A DNA stretch of 18,242 nucleotides from assembly GCA_964586775.1 (NCBI GenBank), contig CAZPJD010000201.1:1-18242 (forward strand). Direction: 5' to 3'. Positions 8,240 to 15,369 of the stretch are shown in pieces (position 1 is the stretch's first letter; every line of letters begins with the position of its first letter). Below the pieces are notes generated by a model. It saw only the letters and a program-made list of their open reading frames with translations. It searched no databases and was not told where the DNA came from. This DNA comes from JADLEX01 sp964586775 (GTDB taxonomy: Bacteria; Lernaellota; Lernaellaia; JACKCT01). Position numbers and translations under genes: made by a program.

Positions 8240-9724
8240 ATGAAGCGCATCGCGATCTGCCTGGCCGCGCTGGCGATGCTCGGCGCGACCGTTGTGCGCG
8301 CCGAGGACACGTTCACGCTGCGCGGCTTCGCCGAGTTCGACCAGCGCGCAACGATCGAAGGCGCAAGCCGCTGGCTCTACAACGAGACGACCCTCGGCCT
8401 GACCGTGCAGGGCATGCCCTCGCCGAAGGTACGTCTGCTGGGCAGCTTTCAGATCGACGCCATCGGATTCGACGAGCGTTTGCAGGACAACCGAACCTTC
8501 TACGTCGACGACCAGCAGGACCGCGTCATCACCGATCCCGTTCGGTTGGAACTCGACGAGGCGTACCTGATGGTCACCGGGCTCGGCCTGCGCAACCTCG
8601 ACGTCCGGCTCGGCAAGCAGCGCATCGCGTGGGGCACCGGCGACCAGTTCAACCCCACCGACAACCTGAACCCCGACGACTTCCACGACCCGCTCCAGTT
8701 CGGCAAAAAGGCGCCCACGCCCTCGGTGCTCGCGCAGTATTACGCCGGGCCGGTGACGATCTCGGCGGTCTTCCTGCCACTCTTCTACCCGGCGCTGCTT
8801 CCGAAAACCGATATCCGCCCGATTTTCGAGAAGCAGTTCGACACCCTCGCGTCGGAATTCGAGATCGACACTGGCGACGCGCGGCTCGACGCGGTCTTCA
8901 ATGAACTCATGCTCAGCGCGATTCAGGATGCGAGCCTGGGCGAGATCACCGTGTCGTCGAAGATTCCGAGCCGCACGACGGCGCACTCCAGCGCCGCGGC
9001 GAAGATTTCGGGCACGGCGGGATTTGTGGACATGTCGGCGAGCTACGCCTACGTGTATGACGACTTCGGCGTGCCGCGCTACATCACGATGGAGGTCGCG
9101 CCGCTGACGACGGGCCTGAAGCTGATCGACGAGGTGGACCTGCACGTCGAGCAGGAATTCCCGCGCGAGCACGTCGTCGGCGCCGACTTCGCCATGAGCG
9201 TTCCCGGCATCGACATCGGCTTCTGGGGCGAGGGCGCGTATTTCATTCCGGTGGACCGCTTCGACACCGAGTACTTTCTCGATGCCCACGCAGACATCAA
9301 CGCGGTGCTCTCGTCCATCGCGGGCGAGGACCATCGCGACGGGCTCGTGATCGCGCGCGACGAGCCCCTCGCCGAAAACTTCGTCAAGGCCGTCACCGGC
9401 GTCGACTACACCTTCCCCGGCGCGTGGTACGTCAACGCGCAGTACATTCGCGGCCTGCCGACCGACAACACCGCCGATCTCGTCTCGGATTACGCGTTCG
9501 CGGGGGTGGACAAGCCGCTCTTCAACGACACCATCAAGCCACGCGTCTTCGGCGGCGTGTGTTTCGAGGACGAGAGCTGGGTGCTGTATCCGCAGATCTT
9601 CTTCTATCCCGCGGATTCGGTGGAGTTTCAGCTCGGCACGTTCTTCGTCTTCGGCGACGTCGACACCAAGTTCGGCGCGTTCGGCGACCACATCGCCTTC
9701 CTGCGCGCCAAAGCCTACTTTTAG
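8240..9724 (+). CDS. DUF1302-like outer-membrane beta-barrel protein
   Basis: This 494-residue protein has a signal peptide (cleavage near VRA, residue 21) and a strand-rich mature region ending in RAKAYF; the terminal Phe suits an outer-membrane barrel. The segment at 125-152, including GKQRIAWGTGDQFNP and DNLNPDDF, is the mark of DUF1302 and related barrels, which are repeatedly encoded beside RND/MMPL pumps. Only one base separates it from the LolA-like gene, so translation is probably coupled. It is likely the outer-membrane end of the export line, either as a conduit or as a lipid acceptor; this role is inference from the gene set. The stop is followed after 7 bases by the first of four hairpins. 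A simple porin unrelated to lipid export is the main alternative. Confidence 0.82.
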   Translation: MKRIAICLAALAMLGATVVRAEDTFTLRGFAEFDQRATIEGASRWLYNETTLGLTVQGMPSPKVRLLGSFQIDAIGFDERLQDNRTFYVDDQQDRVITDPVRLELDEAYLMVTGLGLRNLDVRLGKQRIAWGTGDQFNPTDNLNPDDFHDPLQFGKKAPTPSVLAQYYAGPVTISAVFLPLFYPALLPKTDIRPIFEKQFDTLASEFEIDTGDARLDAVFNELMLSAIQDASLGEITVSSKIPSRTTAHSSAAAKISGTAGFVDMSASYAYVYDDFGVPRYITMEVAPLTTGLKLIDEVDLHVEQEFPREHVVGADFAMSVPGIDIGFWGEGAYFIPVDRFDTEYFLDAHADINAVLSSIAGEDHRDGLVIARDEPLAENFVKAVTGVDYTFPGAWYVNAQYIRGLPTDNTADLVSDYAFAGVDKPLFNDTIKPRVFGGVCFEDESWVLYPQIFFYPADSVEFQLGTFFVFGDVDTKFGAFGDHIAFLRAKAYF

Positions 9725-9731
9725 CGGGGTC

Positions 9732-9760
9732 TGGAAAAAGTCCGTCCTGGACTTTTTCCA
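9732..9760. terminator. Hairpin 1 of 4, probable bidirectional intrinsic terminator
   Basis: A perfect 12-bp stem (TGGAAAAAGTCC and its complement) has a 5-base loop, 7 bases after the barrel stop codon. The core AGTCC/GGACT stem has an A5 run before it and a T5 run after it, so it looks like an intrinsic terminator in both directions. Confidence 0.7.
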
Positions 9761-9763
9761 CCC

Positions 9764-9792
9764 GGAAATCAAAAACGCGGTTTTTGATTTCC
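9764..9792. repeat. Hairpin 2 of 4, perfect inverted repeat
   Basis: A perfect 13-bp stem (GGAAATCAAAAAC and its complement) encloses the 3-base loop GCG, starting 3 bases after hairpin 1. The arms are AT-rich, in strong contrast to the GC-rich surroundings. There is no T run beyond the stem, so it does not look like a second standard terminator. Confidence 0.7.
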
Positions 9793-9794
9793 TC

Positions 9795-9828
9795 CATTTT
9801 TCGCGCCCTTGCGTGTGCGCGAAAAATG
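9795..9828. repeat. Hairpin 3 of 4, perfect inverted repeat
   Basis: A perfect 12-bp stem (CATTTTTCGCGC and its complement) has a 10-base loop (CCTTGCGTGT), beginning 2 bases after hairpin 2. As in hairpins 1 and 2, each arm contains a run of five A or T. Confidence 0.68.
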
Positions 9829-9851
9829 CCTCGCCATCCCTGGCTCGGTAC

Positions 9852-9875
9852 GCAGGCTGTTTTTCAACAGCCTGC
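9852..9875 (-). terminator. Hairpin 4 of 4, probable terminator of the minus-strand lipid operon
   Basis: A perfect 10-bp stem (GCAGGCTGTT and its complement) begins at the last base of the lipoprotein's TAG stop codon. Read on the minus strand, its loop is GAAA, a stable GNRA tetraloop. No long T run follows on either strand. Its place makes it the likely 3' end of the minus operon transcript, or an RNA stability element. Confidence 0.6.
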
Positions 9876-11059
9876 TACGCCGCGTCCTCGATCGCCGCGA
9901 GGATGTCGGCGAGCATTTCGACCAGGCCGCGCAGCCCCGCGGGATGCGGATCGCTGAAGACCTGCCCGATGTCGAAGCCGATCCAGTCGGGCAGCACCGG
10001 CGCGTCGAGCACGTCGAGCGCCACAAGCAGATCGTTCAGCATCGCGAGCGTCAGGCGCTCGGTGGTGAGCGGGCTCGGGTCGGCGCTCGACCCTTCCCAC
10101 AGCGCGAGGCTCAGGTTGTGGCAGAGTCCCGCCAGCGCGTCGGCGGTCTCGGCGCGGATCTCCAGTTCGCCGATGAATACGCGATCCGCGCCGCGCGTGT
10201 AGCGCCCGTCGCCGTTGTCGTCGGCGTACCAGATCGCGTCATTCGACTGATCGTCGGTCTCGGTCGTCAGTTCGTTGAACATCCGGTAGAGCCGGTCGAA
10301 CGCGGTGCCGAGTTCCACGCCCGCCTGCGCCATCCGCTCGGCGCCGTCCGGTTCCATCATCAGAAAGTCGTCGAAATACGGGTCTTCGATCATCGAGTCG
10401 AGCAGGTCGCCGAGGCCCGCGATCGTGCCCGCCGGGTCTTCGGCAAAATCGAAGGACGGCAGCGTGAGGGTGCCGAGGTTGAGGTCGAGGTTGTGCGAGG
10501 CCGCGATGTCGAGCACGCCGAGCACGAGCGACGTGAGCGCGCCGAAAAAGTCGAGATCGGCGCGGTCGAACTCGCCGCCGAGCACCATCAGGTCCGATCC
10601 ACCGAGCGACCACGCGTAGCGACCGAGATCGAAGCGCAGCGGGCGAACCGGATCGAGCCGGGAGAACGCCTCGTCGCTCGCTCGAAAATCCGCAACGGCG
10701 GACGTTTCGAGGATGCTTTGCAGATGATCGCCCACGGCGACCGAAGGGCCCTGCTCGACCTGCTGTCCGTCCGCGAAGAGCGGCGCGAGCGGGACGATGC
10801 TGTCCACCAGATTCACCATGGCCAGCAGGTTCGCCATGACGAGGCCGTAGTCGGCGTCGCGGCGATCCGGATCCCGATCCTGCGCATAGCGGAAATACTT
10901 CGCCGCGTCGACGCCGTCGCCCTCTTCGAGCGCCGCCTTGCCCTTGGCGATCGCCTCGCTCGCCGAGACGTCGTCCTCTTCCTCTTCGGGATTGCAGCCG
11001 GCCACGAACGGCGCGAGCGCCAGCATCAGCGCGATGCCCACGATCAAACAGCGTTTCAC
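9875..11059 (-). CDS. Lipoprotein with N-terminal TPR-like unit and a Ca2+-loop-like motif
   Basis: This 394-residue protein has a lipoprotein signal peptide (MKRCLIVGIALMLALAPF, lipobox VAGC, Cys22) followed by an acidic stretch (EEEEDD) and a TPR-like pair of helices at 33-80 (AIAKGKAALEEGDGVDAAKY, then DYGLVMANLLA). The rest is helical and matches no family I recognise. Near 280-292, DDNGDGRYTRGAD resembles an EF-hand or dockerin calcium loop but is imperfect at its last position. I chose the GTG that has GGGGGAG 7 bases upstream; a GTG seven codons earlier places the signal peptide worse. It is the last gene of a four-gene operon, 28 bases after the SCP2 gene. It would sit in the outer or inner membrane facing the periplasm. 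A role in handling the operon's lipid product is inference. Confidence 0.8.
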   Translation of the reverse strand: MKRCLIVGIALMLALAPFVAGCNPEEEEDDVSASEAIAKGKAALEEGDGVDAAKYFRYAQDRDPDRRDADYGLVMANLLAMVNLVDSIVPLAPLFADGQQVEQGPSVAVGDHLQSILETSAVADFRASDEAFSRLDPVRPLRFDLGRYAWSLGGSDLMVLGGEFDRADLDFFGALTSLVLGVLDIAASHNLDLNLGTLTLPSFDFAEDPAGTIAGLGDLLDSMIEDPYFDDFLMMEPDGAERMAQAGVELGTAFDRLYRMFNELTTETDDQSNDAIWYADDNGDGRYTRGADRVFIGELEIRAETADALAGLCHNLSLALWEGSSADPSPLTTERLTLAMLNDLLVALDVLDAPVLPDWIGFDIGQVFSDPHPAGLRGLVEMLADILAAIEDAA

Positions 11060-11087
11060 CGCCAAACTCCCCCGGCCCACGGGCCGA

Positions 11088-11498
11088 TCACACGCCCAGC
11101 AGCTTGTTCACGGCTTTGAAGATGTTGCGAAACTTCAGGCCGTGCTTGAGCGAACCCTTGAACGACATGTCGCGGTTCAGATAGGCGGTCGTCGCGTTGA
11201 CGCGGTTGCCGAACACGCCCGCGCAGGTGCGTTCGTCCATGCCGATCACCATCTCCGGTTCGTCGAGCTTGCCGTTGCCGTAGCTGAAATTTCCGGCCTC
11301 CACCTTGAGCCAGAAATCCTTGCCGCCCTCGATCAGAAACTGGAACGTGACGCGGTCGTCCGCCGTCTGCTTGCGGATCTTGTCGTCTTCGTTGCACAGG
11401 TCGCACACCAGCGTCATGTACGCCGGGATGTCGTCGAACGACAGCGCCTCGTCCCGAATCCGGCTCACGATTCTCGCCTTCTCCATCGGATCCGCCAT
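11088..11498 (-). CDS. SCP2 sterol-binding domain protein
   Basis: This 136-residue protein has no signal peptide and consists almost entirely of one SCP2 domain. The central strand pattern TFQFLIEGG-KDFWLKVEAGN, followed by EPEMVIGMDERTCAGVFGN and the C-terminal helix with SLKHGLKFRNIFKAVNKLL, is typical of the family. SCP2 domains bind fatty acyl, sterol or isoprenoid chains in a hydrophobic tunnel in the cytoplasm. I chose the ATG preceded by AAGGGGG at 6 bases; a TTG seven codons upstream would overlap the reductase gene. It lies 17 bases after the flavoenzyme gene, so the carrier probably presents substrate to, or takes product from, the redox enzymes encoded upstream. Which lipid it binds cannot be told from sequence. 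Confidence 0.87.
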   Translation of the reverse strand: MADPMEKARIVSRIRDEALSFDDIPAYMTLVCDLCNEDDKIRKQTADDRVTFQFLIEGGKDFWLKVEAGNFSYGNGKLDEPEMVIGMDERTCAGVFGNRVNATTAYLNRDMSFKGSLKHGLKFRNIFKAVNKLLGV

Positions 11499-11515
11499 CG
11501 CCGCCCCCTTCTCGT

Positions 11516-13465
11516 TCAAATGCTCATGGCCGTTCGATACGCGTCGTGCACCGCTTCGCGGATATTTTTCGCGCGCTTGCGTCCGCAGTCGCCCACTTTG
11601 TGGACCTCGCCCACACGCTCGCGCAGCACCACCTCATCCACATCGCATCGCGGTACCACTCCGGTGGCGACCACGATGTCGTCGTAGGGGATCTCGATCG
11701 CCGTGCCGTCGTCGTTTTGCGCGTGAACCACGCCGGGCTCCACCCGCGTCACCTTCGTCCGTTTGTGAACGGTGATGAGCGGATGATTCTCGATCAACGG
11801 AACGACCTCTTTGCGCACGAGCGCCTCGATGTCGGCCGCGAGGTTCTTGAGCATCTCGACGATCGTCACGCGCTTGCCCATGTGCGCAAGCGCCTCCGCG
11901 ACCTCGATGCCCACCGCGCCGCCGCCGATCAGCGCCACGCGCTCGCCCGCGGGATACGCGCGCCCGAGCAGCACGTCGTCGTAGATGTAGTGGTCGTGGT
12001 CGTAGAGCCCCTCGATGGGCGGCAGTACCGGCACGGAGCCCGTTGCGAGGATGACGACATCCGGCTTCCAATCGTCGAGCGTCGCGATGGAAAATTCCGC
12101 GCCCGTCCGCACCTCGATCCCCAAATCGCGCACCATCTGCTCGTGAAAGCGGATCAGGTTGCGGATCTCGGCCTTCATCGGCGCGGCGGCGGCCTCGTGG
12201 AGCTGCCCGCCGATCGAGTCGCGCTTCTCGACGATCAGCACCTCGTGTCCGCGAATGCGGCACACACGCGCGGCCTCGAGCCCCGCCGGACCCGCGCCCA
12301 CGACCAGCACGCGCTTCGCGTCGGTCGCGCGTTCCAGATCCTCGTCGTCCTTCACGATGTCGGGGTTGATCGCGCAATCGACGCGCTGCTCGATCAAGAT
12401 GCGATCCACGCAGTTGTTGCACGAGATGCACACGCGGATCGTCTCGGGGCGACCCGCCGCGAGTTTGCGCGCGATGGCGGGATCGGCGATGAGCGCGCGG
12501 CCCATGGCGATCAGATCCGCCTTGCCGGAGCGCAGCACCTCTTCCGCGTATTCCACCGTGTTGATGCGCCCGACGACGATGACCGGCGTCTTTTTCAGCG
12601 CCTGTTTCACGGTCCACGCCGCATCGACGAAGCACCCCTTGGGGTAGTTCATGTAGGGCACAGTGGGAAAGCCCGGCGAATCGAAGGTGCCGCCGGTGAT
12701 GTGGACGAAGTCCACGCCCTCGGCCTCGAGCATCGCCGCCACCGCCGCGGTGTCCTCGGGTACGACGCCGCCCTCGCGATAGTCGTCGCCGTTCATGCGG
12801 AAGCACACGAGAAAATCGTCGCCGCATCGCTCTCGGATCGCGCGCATCACCTCGACGTGCATGCGCCCGCGATTCTCGATCGACTGCCCGCCGTATTCGT
12901 CCTCGCGCAGATTGGTGAGCTTCGAGAGGAACTGATTGAGCAGATAGCCGTGCCCGGCGTGAATCTCGCACCCGGCGAAGCCCGCCTTTTTCGCGCGTTC
13001 GGCGGCGTCGGCGTAGCCGGTCACCAGCTCGCGGATCTCGTCGATCGTGAGTTCCTCGGGGATTTCGCCCGAGAGCTCGAACATCACCGGCGACGGCGCC
13101 TGCGGCGTCTCGCCCGTCATGAACGACGACGACTGCAACCCCGCGTGGTAGATCTGCAATAGCGGCAGCGCGCCGTGCCGCACGATGCGCTCGACGATGG
13201 GCACGAATTCTTCGATTCGCTCGTCGGAGTCGATGCACAGCATCGTCTCGGTGCCCGCGCCGCGTTTCACGAAATACGCGGCCTCGACGATGATCATCCC
13301 CGTGCCGCCGCGTGCGCGCAGCTCGTAGTAATCGTACGAATCGGCGTTGATGTTGCCTTCGTCGTCGCCGAAATTCGTGTCCATCGCCGGCATGACGATG
13401 CGATTGCGCAGCACGTGGCCCTTGACCGTCAGAGGCCGCAGCAACATCGGCGTGGAATCGTTCAT
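11516..13465 (-). CDS. NADH:flavin oxidoreductase, 2,4-dienoyl-CoA/2-enoate reductase type (OYE-FeS-FAD)
   Basis: This 649-residue protein has the full FadH/BaiCD/2-enoate reductase architecture. An N-terminal FMN-binding old-yellow-enzyme barrel (1-340) contains HAGHGYLLNQFLS and LREDEYGGQSIENRGR. A 4Fe-4S motif has Cys346, Cys349, Cys352 and Cys364 (C-x2-C-x2-C-x11-C). An FAD/NAD(P)H part has GAGPAGLEAA (390-399) and a second dinucleotide site VALIGGGAVGIEVAE (510-524). Electrons pass from NAD(P)H via FAD and the cluster to FMN to reduce an activated C=C bond. Family substrates include dienoyl-CoAs, enoates and 3-oxo-delta4-steroids such as those used by BaiCD. I chose the ATG that starts 11 bases after the SDR gene's stop; an upstream GTG would overlap that gene by 28 bases. 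Operon partners point to a lipid or steroid-like substrate. Confidence 0.92.
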   Translation of the reverse strand: MNDSTPMLLRPLTVKGHVLRNRIVMPAMDTNFGDDEGNINADSYDYYELRARGGTGMIIVEAAYFVKRGAGTETMLCIDSDERIEEFVPIVERIVRHGALPLLQIYHAGLQSSSFMTGETPQAPSPVMFELSGEIPEELTIDEIRELVTGYADAAERAKKAGFAGCEIHAGHGYLLNQFLSKLTNLREDEYGGQSIENRGRMHVEVMRAIRERCGDDFLVCFRMNGDDYREGGVVPEDTAAVAAMLEAEGVDFVHITGGTFDSPGFPTVPYMNYPKGCFVDAAWTVKQALKKTPVIVVGRINTVEYAEEVLRSGKADLIAMGRALIADPAIARKLAAGRPETIRVCISCNNCVDRILIEQRVDCAINPDIVKDDEDLERATDAKRVLVVGAGPAGLEAARVCRIRGHEVLIVEKRDSIGGQLHEAAAAPMKAEIRNLIRFHEQMVRDLGIEVRTGAEFSIATLDDWKPDVVILATGSVPVLPPIEGLYDHDHYIYDDVLLGRAYPAGERVALIGGGAVGIEVAEALAHMGKRVTIVEMLKNLAADIEALVRKEVVPLIENHPLITVHKRTKVTRVEPGVVHAQNDDGTAIEIPYDDIVVATGVVPRCDVDEVVLRERVGEVHKVGDCGRKRAKNIREAVHDAYRTAMSI

Positions 13466-13476
13466 CTCGCGCCGCC

Positions 13477-14451
13477 TCAGATCCGGCCCGAGTCCTTGAG
13501 CCACGCGAAGGTGTCGCGCACCGTCTCGATCACCGGGCGCGGATTGAATCCCAGTTCGTTCTTCGCCTTGTCGTGACGCACGTTTTTATTCGCGCGCAGC
13601 GCGCCCAGCGACTCGGGGGTGAAGAGCGGCGTCTTCTTGGCGATCTGCGCGTACCACAGCGCGAAGGGGGCGACGCCCCGCGCGAGCCACATGGGCGTCA
13701 CCATCGACGGTGTCTTTTTGCCCGTGACCTGTCCAATCATCTGCGAGAGTTCGAGCACGGAGTGGTAGAAGCCCGAAAGCAGGTACATCTCGCCCGCGCG
13801 CCCGCGCGTCTCGGCCGCCAGCGCTCCCAGTACCACGTCGCGCACGTCCACCCAGGTGAATCCGCCGTCCACCGCCGCGGGCATGCGCCCGTGATAGAAG
13901 TCGAGGAACACCTCGCCCATGCGCGAGGGGCGATAGTCGTGGGGGCCGATCACGCCGGCGGGGTTCACGATCGTCGCATCGAGGCCCTTCGCCACGCCCT
14001 TGCGGATCTCGGCGATGCCGAGCGCCTTGGTGCGGTCGTAGGCGTAGCCGCCCTCTTTCACCAGCGAGCGCGTTTCGTCGAGCGGCTGGTCGAAGGGAAA
14101 CTGCTCGAAGGCGTGGATCGAACTGAAGTGCACCAGCTTGCGGACCTTGTTCGCGAGGCACGCCTCGACGACGTTGCGCACGCCATCGACGTTAACGGCG
14201 TGCACGAGGCCGCCCTCGGGCCCGACGATCGAGATGCGCGCCGCGAGGTGAAAGACGACCTCGGCGCCCGCCGCGGCCTTTTTCATGCTCTCGGCATCGC
14301 GGATGTCGCCGCGCACGCGTTCGACGCCAAGCCCGTCGAGCCCCTCGTCCACGTCGTGAATGAGCACGCGCACCGTGCGCCCCTGCTCCAGCAGGCTGCG
14401 CACGAGATTCGCGCCGATGTGACCGCTCGCTCCCGTGACCAGTACCGTCAT
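13477..14451 (-). CDS. Extended SDR: NAD(P)-dependent epimerase/dehydratase, 3beta-HSD/dihydroflavonol reductase-like
   Basis: This 324-residue protein has the extended short-chain dehydrogenase layout: Rossmann motif TGASGHIG (6-13), Asp49 in the GDIRD segment, VFHLAA (66-71), the catalytic region HFSSIHAF (108-115) and YDRTK with Tyr138 and Lys142. GFTWVDVRDV (197-206) is the usual signature of 3beta-hydroxysteroid dehydrogenase and dihydroflavonol-4-reductase relatives. It would oxidise or reduce a hydroxyl/keto group using NAD(P)(H). It is the first gene of a minus operon with the enoate-reductase flavoenzyme, SCP2 protein and lipoprotein. That fits sequential keto/hydroxyl and C=C chemistry on one lipid. 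I chose the ATG; the GTG one codon earlier is equally possible. A sugar-nucleotide epimerase is less likely from the motif pattern. Confidence 0.88.
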   Translation of the reverse strand: MTVLVTGASGHIGANLVRSLLEQGRTVRVLIHDVDEGLDGLGVERVRGDIRDAESMKKAAAGAEVVFHLAARISIVGPEGGLVHAVNVDGVRNVVEACLANKVRKLVHFSSIHAFEQFPFDQPLDETRSLVKEGGYAYDRTKALGIAEIRKGVAKGLDATIVNPAGVIGPHDYRPSRMGEVFLDFYHGRMPAAVDGGFTWVDVRDVVLGALAAETRGRAGEMYLLSGFYHSVLELSQMIGQVTGKKTPSMVTPMWLARGVAPFALWYAQIAKKTPLFTPESLGALRANKNVRHDKAKNELGFNPRPVIETVRDTFAWLKDSGRI

Positions 14452-14627
14452 CACCCACCCACGTGTAATTCGGAATGAACGAGATGCGTCGCGCGACAGG
14501 AACTAACACTTCCCGTACGCGGACGAATGGCGCACTTTATCGTCCGGTCGCGGAGCGGGCAAGAGCGTAATGGCCGAGCGATTTCGCCGACATTGCGGAC
14601 GAAAATCGGACACGGCAAACTGACGGC
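14452..14627. other. Divergent intergenic region, no clear element
   Basis: This 176-base gap separates the start of the minus-strand lipid operon from the start of the TVP38/DedA gene, so it must hold both promoters. On the minus strand, TTGCCC and GATAAA lie about 15 bases apart, which is a poor match. I see no operator palindrome, riboswitch or small ORF that I could support. Confidence 0.5.
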
Positions 14628-15311
14628 ATGACCCAACGGGTGCGCGCCAAACTCGCGGCGTTCGTGGTGCTGGCGGCGATCTGGGCGATCGCGGCGTTCG
14701 TCCCCGAGATTCGCGCGCAGTTTACCGTCGAATCGGCGCGGGCGAAGTACGAGTTGCTGTTCGATTTCGCACATCGCCCATGGGGGCCCGTCGCCTTTGT
14801 CGCAGTTTCGCTCGCGATCATCTTATTGCAACTGCCCGGCCTCATCATGGTCATCGTCGGCGCGCTCGTGTATTCGCCGCCGGTGGCGTATCTGCTCGCC
14901 GCGTCGTCGTCGATCGCGGGAACGACGGGCACGTTTTATTTATTTCGCTATCTGCTGAACGAATGGGCGCAGCCGCGCCTCGCGAAGAGCTTTCTCGCGC
15001 CTCATGCCGATCGCTTCGAGCGCCACGGGGTGTGGTGGATGATCGGGCTTCGCCTCGCGTTCGCCCTGTCGCCGCCGCTCAACTGGATCGTCGGCGCGAC
15101 GAAGATCCCCACCGGCGCGTATCTGGCGGGCAACGCGGTGGGGCTTGCCGTCGTCATCGCCGCGGTGCAGGCCGTGGTCGTGATGATGAAATCGTGGACG
15201 GGCGACGCGCCGATCGTTTCGCGCGGCGCGGTCGTCGCCCTCGTCGCGGGCCTTGCCCTCTTCGGCGCGGCGGCCGTGTGGTTTCGGCGACGGTTCGCCG
15301 CCGGATCGTGA
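14628..15311 (+). CDS. TVP38/TMEM64 (DedA/VTT-type) family membrane protein
   Basis: This 227-residue integral membrane protein has hydrophobic segments at about 8-24, 55-82, 85-108, 136-157, 165-187 and 199-218. The VTT (SNARE-associated) domain is visible in LQLPGLIMVIVGAL, AGTTGTFYLFRYLLNE and the later LRLAFALSPPLNWIVGATKI. The last of these matches the conserved R-L-x3-P/N-x2-G-x-T region of the family. The family's usual FG-type turn after the first re-entrant segment reads YSPP here, a mild departure. DedA/TVP38 proteins are linked to lipid scrambling, including undecaprenyl phosphate recycling, and to membrane homeostasis. The gene is divergent from the lipid operon across a 176-base gap and is probably transcribed alone. 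A link to lipid handling is plausible but rests on proximity. Confidence 0.82.
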   Translation: MTQRVRAKLAAFVVLAAIWAIAAFVPEIRAQFTVESARAKYELLFDFAHRPWGPVAFVAVSLAIILLQLPGLIMVIVGALVYSPPVAYLLAASSSIAGTTGTFYLFRYLLNEWAQPRLAKSFLAPHADRFERHGVWWMIGLRLAFALSPPLNWIVGATKIPTGAYLAGNAVGLAVVIAAVQAVVVMMKSWTGDAPIVSRGAVVALVAGLALFGAAAVWFRRRFAAGS

Positions 15312-15354
15312 CTTGGCCGGAAAACATTTGATACGATTCACCTGCAACGTTTTC

Positions 15355-15363
15355 TGGTAGAAT
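15355..15363 (+). promoter_or_regulatory. Putative extended -10 promoter, possibly leaderless transcript
   Basis: TGG-TAGAAT forms an extended -10 element that ends 6 bases before the ATG at 15370. A transcript starting about 7 bases downstream would begin at or next to the start codon. No Shine-Dalgarno sequence is visible before that ATG, which agrees with leaderless initiation. TTGATA at 15328-15333 is too far away (24 bases) to be a standard -35. Confidence 0.4.
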
Positions 15364-15369
15364 CGACGC

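Noticed and set aside
8132..9772. A 546-residue open frame antisense to the DUF1302-like barrel gene
   Set aside because: It runs through two genes and a hairpin and has no domain or ribosome-binding site; a GC shadow.
9809..11119. A 436-residue + strand open frame over the lipoprotein gene
   Set aside because: It starts inside hairpin 3 and consists of Arg/Glu/Val-rich shadow sequence; the minus frame has a signal peptide, lipobox and ribosome-binding site.
11546..13162. A 538-residue + strand open frame antisense to the flavoenzyme gene
   Set aside because: Its composition is His/Arg/Ala-rich and without motifs, while the opposite strand has all reductase motifs in order.
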